NCBI GenBank assembly: GCA_963763205.1
Contig: CAVXNQ010000022.1
Coordinates: forward strand, 124,001-188,000
DNA: 64,000 bases
Reading direction: 5' to 3'
From: DDH964 sp963763205
GTDB lineage: Bacteria > Desulfobacterota > Desulfuromonadia > Desulfuromonadales > DDH964
Shown: positions 18,482 to 26,916 of the stretch, one piece after another
Numbering within the stretch: position 1 is the first letter of the stretch
Layout of the letters: every line of letters begins with the position of its first letter
Translations under genes and position numbers: made by a program
Notes under the pieces: model-generated
The model's database searches: none
What the model was told of the DNA's origin: nothing
Seen by the model: only the letters and a program-made list of their open reading frames with translations

Positions 18482-19162
18482 ATGCTCGAAGGACTGACCC
18501 AGAACTGGGTACTCAAACTCCTCTCTCTGGTCTTCGCGCTGATCCTGTGGTTTTTCGTCATGGGCGAGCAGAAGCTGGAGGTCGGTTATGCCGTTCCCCT
18601 CGAACTGAAGAACGTCCCGCAGGGGCTGATGATCGCCAACGATGTCCCGAGCCTGGTCGATGTGCGCATCAGCGGCCCGCGCACGGTGCTGATGAACGTC
18701 AAGCCGAGCGATATCAGCCTTTCCATCGACCTGCGTGATCTGCAGCCCGGGGTGACGACTTTCAAGCGGCTGGAGGAACGGCTCAACCTCCCCAGCGCGC
18801 TCAAGGTGACCCGGCTTTCCCCTTCCTTCGTCGACGTCAAGCTCGACCGCCGCAAGGACAAGGCCGTTCCGGTGAAGGTGGTCTTTTCCGGGACCCTGCC
18901 CAAGGGCTACCAGGTGGAAAAGCTGACCACCGACCCGGAAAAGGTGGTCGTCGAAGGGGCGGAGAGTGAACTCAAGGATGTCAACGAGGTCACCACCGAG
19001 CCGATCGACGTCAGCGACGTGCGGGAAAATTTTACGCTTATGGTCCCCCTCGATTATCGGGGGAAGTTCACTTCGTTGAAGAACGACCGCGCCGTGGAAG
19101 TCGAGGTGCAGGTCGCTCCGGAGGGTCGCCTTCCGGCAGCCAAAAAGGATAACGTAGCACAA
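18482..19162 (+). CDS. YbbR/CdaR-like protein, in frame with glmM
   Basis: The first 227 codons encode an N-terminal membrane helix (about residues 12-28) and YbbR-type beta domains, for example DVRISGPRTVLMNV and VPVKVVFSGTLPKG. In CdaA operons this protein (CdaR) faces the cell exterior and modulates CdaA. No stop codon separates it from GlmM: the frame runs through to 20536 as a 684-residue open frame. A TAA lies one base out of frame at about 19149-19151, right after an A5 run, so a missing A would turn a normal stop into read-through. Either a real YbbR-GlmM fusion or a one-base sequence error is possible. Confidence 0.75.
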
Positions 19163-20536
19163 ATGAAGAGGAAGAAGCTTTTCGGCACCGATGGGGTGCG
19201 CGGGGTGGCCAACATCCATCCCATGACGACTGAAATGGCGATGCAGCTCGGCCGCGCCGCGGCCTATATCTTCAAGGACGGCCAGCGCCGCCACCGTATC
19301 GTCATCGGCAAGGATACCCGCCTCTCCGGCTACATGATCGAGAACGCTCTCGCGGCCGGCATCTGCTCCATGGGGGTTGACGTGCTCCTCGTCGGCCCGT
19401 TGCCGACGCCCGGCATCGCCTTTATCACCGCCTCGATGCGCGCCGACGCCGGGGTGGTGATCAGCGCCTCGCACAATCCTTACCAGGACAACGGCATCAA
19501 GTTTTTCTCCCGCGACGGTTTCAAGCTTCCCGACGAACTCGAACTGAAGATCGAGGATCTGATCTTCAGCAAGAAGATCGATTCGCTGCGGCCGATCGCC
19601 GCCGAGGTCGGCAAGGCTTTTCGCATCGACGATGCCCGCGGCCGCTACATCGTCTTCCTGAAAAATGCCTTTCCCCGCGATCTCGACCTGACCGGGCTGA
19701 AGATCGTTCTCGATTGCGCCCATGGTGCTGCCTACAAGGTCGCTCCGGCGGTCCTCGAGGAACTCGGCGCCGAGGTGGTGGCCGTGGGAGTTTCCCCCAA
19801 CGGCACCAACATCAACGCTGGTTGCGGTTCCCTCCATCCCCAGGTGCTGGCCGATGCCGTGCGCGAGCACCGCGCCCAGCTCGGCATCGCCCTCGATGGG
19901 GACGCCGACCGGGTGATCTTTGTCGACGAGTTCGGCAACGAGGTCGACGGCGACCATATCATGGCGATCTGCGCCCGGGACCTGCTGGAGCGGAACCAGC
20001 TCGCCAAAAAGACCCTGGTCGCCACGGTCATGAGCAACATGGGGCTGGACATCGCCCTGCGCCAGGCCGGCGGTCGGGTGGTCAAGACCGCGGTCGGCGA
20101 CCGTTATGTGGTCGAGGAAATGCGGCGCGGCGGTTACAACCTCGGCGGCGAGCAGTCGGGGCACATGGTTTTTCTCGATCACAACACCACCGGGGACGGC
20201 ATGATCAGCGCCCTGCAGGTACTGGCGATCATTCAACGCAGCGGGCGGAGCCTCGCCGAACTCGCCGAGGTGATGGTCGCTCTGCCCCAGGTCCTGGTCA
20301 ACGTCCGGGTCGCCGAGCGCCGCGAGCTGACCGAGGTGCCCGAAGTGCAGAAGGCGATCGCCGCCGCCGAAAAGCTCCTCGGCGACAGCGGACGGGTGTT
20401 GATCCGTTATTCGGGGACTGAGCCGCTGTTGCGGATCATGCTCGAGGGGCAGGACAAACTGCAGATTACCGGGCTCGCCCATGACATCGCCGCCGCCATC
20501 GAACGTCACCTGGGTGGCAAAAAGGAGGAGAAGTGA
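19163..20536 (+). CDS. glmM: phosphoglucosamine mutase
   Basis: GlmM converts glucosamine-6-phosphate to glucosamine-1-phosphate for UDP-GlcNAc and peptidoglycan. The 457 residues from the ATG at 19163 match the family length. The N-terminus is KLFGTDGVRG, the phosphoserine loop is ISASHNP with Ser103, the metal loop is DGDADR and the phosphate-binding end is RYSGTEPLLRIM. AAAAAGGA upstream of the ATG could serve as ribosome site. This region is in the same open frame as the YbbR part. The last codons overlap the pdxJ GTG. Confidence 0.95.
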   Translation: MKRKKLFGTDGVRGVANIHPMTTEMAMQLGRAAAYIFKDGQRRHRIVIGKDTRLSGYMIENALAAGICSMGVDVLLVGPLPTPGIAFITASMRADAGVVISASHNPYQDNGIKFFSRDGFKLPDELELKIEDLIFSKKIDSLRPIAAEVGKAFRIDDARGRYIVFLKNAFPRDLDLTGLKIVLDCAHGAAYKVAPAVLEELGAEVVAVGVSPNGTNINAGCGSLHPQVLADAVREHRAQLGIALDGDADRVIFVDEFGNEVDGDHIMAICARDLLERNQLAKKTLVATVMSNMGLDIALRQAGGRVVKTAVGDRYVVEEMRRGGYNLGGEQSGHMVFLDHNTTGDGMISALQVLAIIQRSGRSLAELAEVMVALPQVLVNVRVAERRELTEVPEVQKAIAAAEKLLGDSGRVLIRYSGTEPLLRIMLEGQDKLQITGLAHDIAAAIERHLGGKKEEK

Positions 20537-21258
20537 GCGTGGCCAAGCTGGGCGTCAACGTCGATCATGTTGCGACCGTGCGCCAGGCCCGGGGGATTAG
20601 CGAACCCGACCCGGTGACCGCCGCGGCGCTGGCCGAACTGGCCGGTGCCGACAGCATCACCGTGCACCTGCGCGAGGACCGGCGGCATATCCAGGACCGC
20701 GACGTGGAGATTCTGCGCCGAACGATCAAAACCCGTCTCAATCTGGAGATGGCCGCCACCGACGAGATGGTCGGCATCGCCCTGAAGATCCAGCCCGATG
20801 CGGTGACCCTGGTACCGGAGAAACGTGAGGAGCTGACCACCGAGGGGGGGCTCGATGTCTCCCTGCACCGCAATCTGATCAAGAAACAGACCGACCTGCT
20901 GCGCCAGGGGGGGATCCTGGTCAGCCTCTTCGTCGATCCCGACCTGGAGCAGATCCGGATGAGCCACCGGGTCGGCGCCGACGGCATCGAGATCCACACC
21001 GGCAGCTACTGCGAGGCCCGTTCCGCCGAGCTGCGCAGGGCGGAACTGGATAAGATCGAGACTGCGATTCGTGCCGCCCGCAAGCTGGGCCTGGGCGTCA
21101 ATGCCGGGCACGGCCTCAACTATCAGAACATCCGCGATGTGGTATCCTTGGGGGGCATCGAGGAGTTCAATATCGGCCACAGCATCGTCTCTCGGGCGGT
21201 GCTGGTCGGCATGGAGCGGGCGGTGCGGGAAATGGCCGCGCTGGTCCGCGGCGGGTAG
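20533..21258 (+). CDS. pdxJ: pyridoxine 5'-phosphate synthase
   Basis: PdxJ condenses 1-deoxyxylulose-5-phosphate with aminoacetone-3-phosphate in vitamin B6 synthesis. The 241-residue protein has the family start KLGVNVDHVATVRQARG, then DSITVHLREDRRHIQDRD, TLVPEKREELTTEGG and GVNAGHGLNYQN. It starts with GTG at 20533 after AAAGGAGGAG and overlaps the glmM stop, so its expression is coupled to glmM. The following acpS gene is three bases away, the classic pdxJ-acpS arrangement. Confidence 0.96.
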   Translation: MSVAKLGVNVDHVATVRQARGISEPDPVTAAALAELAGADSITVHLREDRRHIQDRDVEILRRTIKTRLNLEMAATDEMVGIALKIQPDAVTLVPEKREELTTEGGLDVSLHRNLIKKQTDLLRQGGILVSLFVDPDLEQIRMSHRVGADGIEIHTGSYCEARSAELRRAELDKIETAIRAARKLGLGVNAGHGLNYQNIRDVVSLGGIEEFNIGHSIVSRAVLVGMERAVREMAALVRGG

Positions 21259-21261
21259 CCG

Positions 21262-21645
21262 ATGGCGGTCGTCGGGCTGGGGACCGACCTGGCGCGCAGC
21301 AGCCGTTTCCGGCGCCTGCTCGAGACGGGCAAGACCGGGGTCGTCGAGCGTATCTTCACCCCGGACGAACGCGCTTATTGCCTGCGCCAGAAGGATTCCG
21401 CTCCGCATCTGGCGGCGCGCTTCGCCGCCAAGGAAGCCTTTCTCAAGGCTCTCGGCCTCGGCTTGCGCGACGGTCTGAGCTGGCAGGATATGGAGGTCGT
21501 GCGCAATGCCCTCGGCCAGCCCTCGCTGCAGTTTACCGGGCGCGCCGCGGAGCTGATCGCCCAGCGGAAGGTTGTTGCGGTGCATCTCTCCTACAGTCAC
21601 GACGGTGACTACGCGGTTGCCACCGTCATTCTGGAGACGCCATGA
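21262..21645 (+). CDS. acpS: holo-ACP synthase
   Basis: This 127-residue phosphopantetheinyl transferase activates acyl carrier protein. The magnesium-binding Asp is in VGLGTDLARSSRF and the second motif is AARFAAKEAFLKALG; the C-terminal HLSYSHDGDYAVATV is also typical. It follows pdxJ and overlaps the start of nnrD by an ATGA junction. Confidence 0.93.
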   Translation: MAVVGLGTDLARSSRFRRLLETGKTGVVERIFTPDERAYCLRQKDSAPHLAARFAAKEAFLKALGLGLRDGLSWQDMEVVRNALGQPSLQFTGRAAELIAQRKVVAVHLSYSHDGDYAVATVILETP

Positions 21646-23196
21646 AACTGCTCACCGCCCGGCAGATGCAGGAGCTCGATCGGCGGGCCATCGAGGAATT
21701 CGCGGTTCCCGGGGTGGTGCTGATGGAAAATGCCGGGCGCGCGGCAGCGGAACTCTGCGCGACCCGCTTTGCCAGCCGCTTTCCGGGACCGGTGCTGGTG
21801 CTCTGCGGCAAGGGAAACAACGGCGGCGACGGCTACGTGATCGCCCGCCACCTGGCCAACCGCGGCTGGCGTGGTCCGCACCCTGGTTCTCGCCCCTCGC
21901 GCGGCGATTGCCGGCGATGCCGCGGTCAACCTGGAGATCCTGCTGCGCAGCGGTGCCGCCGTCGAATTTCCCGCCGCGGACAACGAACTGGCGGCGGCGC
22001 TCGAAGGCCGCACCCCGCAACTGGTGGTCGACGCCCTGTTCGGCACCGGTCTGAACAGCGAAGTGCGGGGTCTTTACCGGCAGGCCATCGACTGGATGAA
22101 CGCCAGCGGGCTGCCGGTCCTTGCCGTCGACATTCCCTCCGGGGTCGATGCCGACAACGGGCGCATCCTCGGCGCCGCGGTCCGCGCCGATTTGACCGTG
22201 ACCTTTGGCTGCGCCAAGCTTGGCCAGGTACTCCATCCAGGCGCTGGACGGGTCGGCGAGCTGCTGGTCGCCGACATCGGCATGCCCGGTGCCCTCCTCG
22301 ACCAATTCCCCGATGCGCTCGGTTTCGTCGACCGGGAGACGGCCGCCGCCCTGGTGCCGGCCCGCCCTGCGGACGGTCACAAGGGAACCTTCGGCCACCT
22401 GCTGCTGCTGGCGGGATCCGCCGGGAAAACCGGCGCCGCGGCGCTGGCAGCCGAGGGCGGGCTGCGCGCCGGCGCCGGACTGGTGACCCTGGCGACTGCG
22501 GCCAGCGAACAGCCGGTGCTCGCCGGCAAGCTCACCGAAGCGATGACCGCCGCGCTCCACGAGACTGCCGGCGGGGTTTGCCTGCGGGCCTATGACCAAC
22601 TGCGGGAACTCTGGGCCGGCAAGGAGGCCCTGGCCATCGGTCCCGGACTCGGCCAACTGGCGGAAACCGCGGCCCTGGTCCGCAAGCTGGTCAGTGATTG
22701 CCCCCTGCCGCTGGTCGTCGACGCCGACGGCCTCAACGCCCTGGCCGGACAGGCCGGGCTCTTGAATCAGCGGGAGGCCGCGACCATCCTCACCCCCCAT
22801 CCGGGGGAAATGGCCCGCCTGGTCGGTTCCACGGTACGGGACGTCGAGAACGACCGGGTGGAGGTTGCCCGGCGCTTTGCCCAGGACCACCGGGTGGTGC
22901 TGGTGCTCAAGGGAGCGCGGACCATTGTCGCTTTTCCCGACGGCCAGCTGCGCATCAACTCCACCGGCAACCCGGGCATGGCCAGCGGGGGCATGGGGGA
23001 TGTGCTGACCGGACTGCTCGGCGGCCTGCTCGCACAAGGACTGAAGGCGACCGATGCCGCAGTGCTCGGTGTTTATCTGCATGGCCTCGCCGGGGATCGG
23101 CTCGCCGCGCGGATGGGCGATGCCGGCCTGCTGGCCTCCGACCTGTTGCGGGAGCTGCCCGCCGCCCGCCAGGCTCTCACCAACCAGGAGATTTGA
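21642..23196 (+). CDS. nnrD: bifunctional NAD(P)HX epimerase/dehydratase, apparent frameshift
   Basis: This enzyme repairs hydrated NAD(P)H. The N-terminal YjeF epimerase half has MENAGRAAAEL and CGKGNNGGDGYVIARHL, and the C-terminal ADP-dependent dehydratase half has GHKGTFGHLLLLAGSAGKTGAA-type motifs, TPHPGEMARL and GNPGMASGGMGDVLTGLLGG. The frame breaks at 21873-21874, where one G too many separates HLANRGWR from VRTLVLAPR. With that G removed the product is about 517 residues, the expected full length. Nothing else is damaged, so an insertion error is the likely cause. It overlaps the acpS stop. Confidence 0.9.
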
Positions 23197-23197
23197 A

Positions 23198-23647
23198 ATG
23201 CTGACTGCCCGAGATATCATGACCACCCAGGTCCATTCGATTGCGCCGGAGACCGGGATCGAGGAGCTCGCCCGCCAGTTCGTCGCCACCAACGTTAACG
23301 CCATGCCGGTCATCGACAGCGCCGGCCGGCTGTTCGGACTCGTCAGCCAGAGCGACCTGGTGGAGCTCGATCGGCCGCTGCACATCCCGACGGTGATCGC
23401 CATCTTCGACTGGGTTCTCTACCTGGAGAGCGAGAAAAAATTCCGCGACGAGGTGGAGCGGATTACCGCCCGCAAGGTGGCCGAGATCTGTACCCGCGAG
23501 GTCGTGACTTGCGCCCCGGAGACGTCGGTGGCGGAGATTGCCGAGCTGATGAGCGAAAAGCAGGCCCACCTGATACCGGTGGTTGAGGACGGCAAGGTGG
23601 TCGGCGTGGTCGGCCGGCTCGACATCGTGCGCAGCATGGGGCGCTGA
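23198..23647 (+). CDS. CBS-pair domain protein
   Basis: This 149-residue soluble protein is made almost entirely of two CBS motifs: MTTQVHSIAPETGIEELARQ with the end FGLVSQSDLVEL, and the second ending VVGVVGRLDIVRSM. CBS pairs usually bind adenosine nucleotides and act as regulatory modules. Here it is a stand-alone protein inside the cluster, two bases after nnrD, and its partner is unknown. An AGGAG site precedes the ATG. Confidence 0.88.
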   Translation: MLTARDIMTTQVHSIAPETGIEELARQFVATNVNAMPVIDSAGRLFGLVSQSDLVELDRPLHIPTVIAIFDWVLYLESEKKFRDEVERITARKVAEICTREVVTCAPETSVAEIAELMSEKQAHLIPVVEDGKVVGVVGRLDIVRSMGR

Positions 23648-23651
23648 GATC

Positions 23652-24143
23652 TTGCCGGACTGGCAAGTCCATAGTGACGGGCCGGAAACCACCCGGGCTC
23701 TCGGCCGATGCCTGGGCGCCCTGGCTGATGGCGATCTGGACATCTTTCTCGACGGCGAGCTGGGCAGTGGCAAGACCTGCCTGACTCAGGGGATTGCCGC
23801 CGGCCTTGGCGTCCCGGGCGACGAACCGGTGACCAGCCCGACCTACACCCTGATGAACCAATATCAGGGGCGCCGGGTCCTCTTCCACTTCGATCTCTAT
23901 CGTCTATCCGGTTCCGCTGAACTCGAAGATATCGGCTTCGAGGAACTCGCCGCCGCTCCGGGAGTCACGGTGGTCGAATGGGCCCAGCGGGGCATCCTCG
24001 GCGACCGTCCCGGGCTTTACGTCCACTTGGCCCATGGCGGTGGCGATCGCCGTACTCTGACCTTTAGCGCCCGCGGTGCGGGCGCCCACAAATTGCTGGC
24101 GGCGCTGGCGGCGGCCTGGGAAGAGAGAGGAGAGGCACGATGA
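23652..24143 (+). CDS. tsaE: tRNA t6A ATPase TsaE
   Basis: TsaE is the ATPase that resets the TsaB-TsaD complex which makes N6-threonylcarbamoyladenosine at A37 of ANN-decoding tRNAs. The P-loop DGELGSGKTCLTQGI, the TSPTYTLMNQYQG segment and the HFDLYRL and EWAQRG motifs identify it. The product is about 163 residues if translation starts at the TTG at 23652, since no ATG lies close by. It overlaps the lpdA start. Linkage to nnrD is a very common arrangement. Confidence 0.9.
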   Translation: MPDWQVHSDGPETTRALGRCLGALADGDLDIFLDGELGSGKTCLTQGIAAGLGVPGDEPVTSPTYTLMNQYQGRRVLFHFDLYRLSGSAELEDIGFEELAAAPGVTVVEWAQRGILGDRPGLYVHLAHGGGDRRTLTFSARGAGAHKLLAALAAAWEERGEAR

Positions 24144-25549
24144 CCGAATTCGACATCGCCATTATCGGCGGCGGTCCCGGTGGCTATGTTGCGGCCATCC
24201 GCGCCGCCCAGCAGGGAGCCGGGGTCTGCCTCGTCGAGCAGGAGCGGGTCGGCGGCACCTGCCTCAACCACGGCTGCATCCCCACCAAGACCCTTTACGC
24301 TACCGCTCTGCTGCGGCGGCGGCTGGCCGATGCGGCCAGCCACGGCCTGGACTGCGGCGAGGTGCGCTTCGATTACGCGACCGCCGCCGGCCGCAAGGAC
24401 GCGGTGGTCGCGAAACTCGTCGGCGGCGTTGAGCAGTTGCTCAAGGCGAACAAGGTTGACGTCTTTCGCGGCAGTGCCGCTATCGAAGGTCCGGGGCGGC
24501 TGCGCATTCGCAGCAAAGGCGTGGTCGGGCACATCCGTGCCAAGCAGATCATCGTCGCCAGCGGCTCCCTGCCGGCGCGCCCCAAAACCCTCGCGATCGA
24601 CGGGAAAAATATTTTGACCAGCCGGGAAATTCTTGCTATTAAGGAGCTTCCCGGCCGCCTGCTGATCATCGGTGGTGGCTATATCGGCTGTGAATTCGCC
24701 TCGATTTTCGCCAGTCTCGGCAGTCGCGTCACCCTGGTCGAGCAGCTCCCGGAACTCCTTGCCCGCAGCGATCGGCAGATTGTTCGTGAAGTCGAGAAGT
24801 CGTTCAAGAACCTCGGTATCGAGGTCCGCACCGAGACCTCAGTGGAGAGTTTGGAGGTGCGTGGCGAGACCGTCGTCGCGACCCTTGCCGGTGGCGAGGA
24901 GCTGACTGTTGATAAGGTGCTGGTGGCGGTCGGCCGGGTGCCGAACAGTGCCGATATCGGTCTCGAAGAGGCCGGAGTCGAGCTTGACAGGGGGGCGGTG
25001 GTGGTCGACGAGCGGATGGCCACCTCGGTGGAAGGGATCTACGCCATCGGCGACGTGACCAACCTGATCCAGCTGGCCCACGTCGCATCCTACCAGGGGG
25101 AAATCGCGGTAACCAATGCGCTCGGCGGTGCCGCCAAGGCCGACTACCGGGTGGTGCCGAGCGCCATCTTCACCCTGCCCGAGGTCGGCCAGGTCGGTCT
25201 CACCGAGGCCGAGTGCAAGGAGCAGGGGACCGCGGTGGAGGTCGGCCGTTTCGCCTACCAGGCCTCCAGCAAGGCGCTTTGCGACGGCGAGCCGGGGGGG
25301 CTGTTCAAGGTCGTCGCCGCCGCCGGCGGCGGCGAGATCCTGGGGGCCGCAGCGGTCGGCGAGGAGGCCTCGACCCTCATCGCCGAGGTCGCCCTGGCGA
25401 TGCAACAGCGGCTTACGCCGGCCCAACTGGCCGAAGTCATCCACGCCCATCCGACCCTTCCCGAGTTGGTCAAGGAAGCCGCGGAGGACTGCGAGGGACT
25501 CGCCGTCCACAAGGTCGGGCGGCGTCGGGACCGCCCAAATAGCGAATGA
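24140..25549 (+). CDS. lpdA: dihydrolipoyl dehydrogenase
   Basis: This 469-residue flavoprotein reoxidises dihydrolipoamide on 2-oxoacid dehydrogenase or glycine-cleavage complexes using NAD. It has the FAD motif IIGGGPGGYVAAI, the redox disulfide GGTCLNHGC (Cys41 and Cys46), the NAD-binding IIGGGYIGCEFASIF, and the C-terminal HAHPTLPE active-site pair. No complex partners are nearby, so it may be shared by several complexes. It overlaps the tsaE stop. Confidence 0.93.
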   Translation: MTEFDIAIIGGGPGGYVAAIRAAQQGAGVCLVEQERVGGTCLNHGCIPTKTLYATALLRRRLADAASHGLDCGEVRFDYATAAGRKDAVVAKLVGGVEQLLKANKVDVFRGSAAIEGPGRLRIRSKGVVGHIRAKQIIVASGSLPARPKTLAIDGKNILTSREILAIKELPGRLLIIGGGYIGCEFASIFASLGSRVTLVEQLPELLARSDRQIVREVEKSFKNLGIEVRTETSVESLEVRGETVVATLAGGEELTVDKVLVAVGRVPNSADIGLEEAGVELDRGAVVVDERMATSVEGIYAIGDVTNLIQLAHVASYQGEIAVTNALGGAAKADYRVVPSAIFTLPEVGQVGLTEAECKEQGTAVEVGRFAYQASSKALCDGEPGGLFKVVAAAGGGEILGAAAVGEEASTLIAEVALAMQQRLTPAQLAEVIHAHPTLPELVKEAAEDCEGLAVHKVGRRRDRPNSE

Positions 25550-25599
25550 CATCGCGCGGCTTCGGCCGCTTTTCCACAACGAAGGAGGATAGGGTACCT

Positions 25600-26832
25600 A
25601 TGGCCCTGGTTGTCCAAAAGTATGGTGGGACGTCGGTCGGCACCATCGACCGGATCCGGAACGTAGCCCGGCGCGTGGCCAAGACCTACGATGACGGCAA
25701 CGACGTCGTGGTGATCGTCTCGGCCATGGCCGGGGAGACCAACAAGCTGGTCGCCCTGGTCAACGAGGTCTGCGAGTTTCCCAGCGAGCGTGAATACGAC
25801 GTGGTCGTCTCCACCGGGGAACAGGTGACCATCGGGCTGCTGGCGATGGCCCTGCAGGCCATGGGCTACAAGGCCAAGAGCTACTGCGGCTGGCAGATCC
25901 CGATGATCACCGACAGCACTTTCTCCAAGGCCCGGATCGAGCGGATCGAAGACAAGAAGATCCGCGAGGACCTGAAGAATGGCAACATCGTGGTTGTCGC
26001 CGGGTTCCAGGGGGTGGACCGGGAGGGAAATATTGCCACCCTCGGCCGCGGCGGCTCCGATACCTCGGCGGTGGCGGTGGCGGCGGGCCTCAATGCCGAC
26101 GTCTGCGAGATCTTCACCGACGTCGACGGCATCTATACCACCGATCCGCGAATCGTCGCCGAGGCCTCCAAGCTCGAGAAGATCAGCTACGACGAGATGC
26201 TCGAGCTGGCTTCTCTCGGCTCCAAGGTGTTGCAGATCCGTAGCGTCGAATTTGCCAAGAAATACGGCGTGGTGGTCCATGTCCGTTCCAGTTTCAACGA
26301 CAATCCAGGGACCCTGGTGACGAAGGAGGATGCCGATATGGAAACCGTTCTGGTTTCGGGAATCAGCTACAATAAAGACGAAGCGAAGATTTCCGTGCTG
26401 CGCGTGCCCGACAAGCCGGGGATCGCATCTCAGCTGTTCACGCCGCTGTCGCACGCCAATATCACCGTCGACATGATCATCCAGAACGTCTCTCACGATG
26501 GTTTCACCGATCTGACCTTCACCGTTCCCAAGACCGATTTCAAAAAGGCGCTGAAGATCATTGAGGAGACAGCCAAGGAGATCGGCGCCTCCTCGGTGCG
26601 TACCGACGAGGCGATCGCCAAGGTTTCCATCGTCGGCGTCGGCATGCGCTCCCACTCCGGGATCGCCAGCAAGATGTTTCAGACCCTCTCGCAGGAAGGG
26701 ATCAACATCCAGATGATCTCCACCAGCGAGATCAAGGTCAGCTGCGTCATCGCCGCCAAGTACTGTGAACTGGCGGTGCGCGTGCTGCACGATGCCTTCG
26801 GACTGGCCAAAAAGGACATCAAGCCGGAATAA
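25600..26832 (+). CDS. lysC: aspartate kinase
   Basis: Aspartate kinase phosphorylates aspartate at the head of Lys, Met, Thr and Ile synthesis. The 410-residue protein starts VVQKYGGTSVGTIDRIRNVA, has the GRGGSDTSAVAVAA active-site loop and two C-terminal ACT domains (from about residue 265) for feedback control. The ATG at 25600 was chosen because GAAGGAGG precedes it; the open frame begins earlier, overlapping lpdA. Citramalate synthase lies downstream, so Asp-family and Ile precursors come from one region. Confidence 0.95.
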   Translation: MALVVQKYGGTSVGTIDRIRNVARRVAKTYDDGNDVVVIVSAMAGETNKLVALVNEVCEFPSEREYDVVVSTGEQVTIGLLAMALQAMGYKAKSYCGWQIPMITDSTFSKARIERIEDKKIREDLKNGNIVVVAGFQGVDREGNIATLGRGGSDTSAVAVAAGLNADVCEIFTDVDGIYTTDPRIVAEASKLEKISYDEMLELASLGSKVLQIRSVEFAKKYGVVVHVRSSFNDNPGTLVTKEDADMETVLVSGISYNKDEAKISVLRVPDKPGIASQLFTPLSHANITVDMIIQNVSHDGFTDLTFTVPKTDFKKALKIIEETAKEIGASSVRTDEAIAKVSIVGVGMRSHSGIASKMFQTLSQEGINIQMISTSEIKVSCVIAAKYCELAVRVLHDAFGLAKKDIKPE

Positions 26833-26870
26833 GACGGCGACGGGTGACGGGTAACGAGGGACAAGGAAGA

Positions 26871-26900
26871 CGCAGGGGCGACAACGACGTCGCCCCTGCG
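26871..26900 (+). promoter_or_regulatory. 12-bp perfect stem-loop upstream of cimA
   Basis: CGCAGGGGCGAC at 26871-26882 pairs perfectly with GTCGCCCCTGCG at 26889-26900 around a 6-base loop. There is no T tract, and it ends about 16 bases before the cimA ATG, close to the ribosome site AAGGGGA. It could be a weak terminator, an mRNA processing stem or a repeat remnant. Confidence 0.5.
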
Positions 26901-26916
26901 CTTAAGGGGAATTGCG

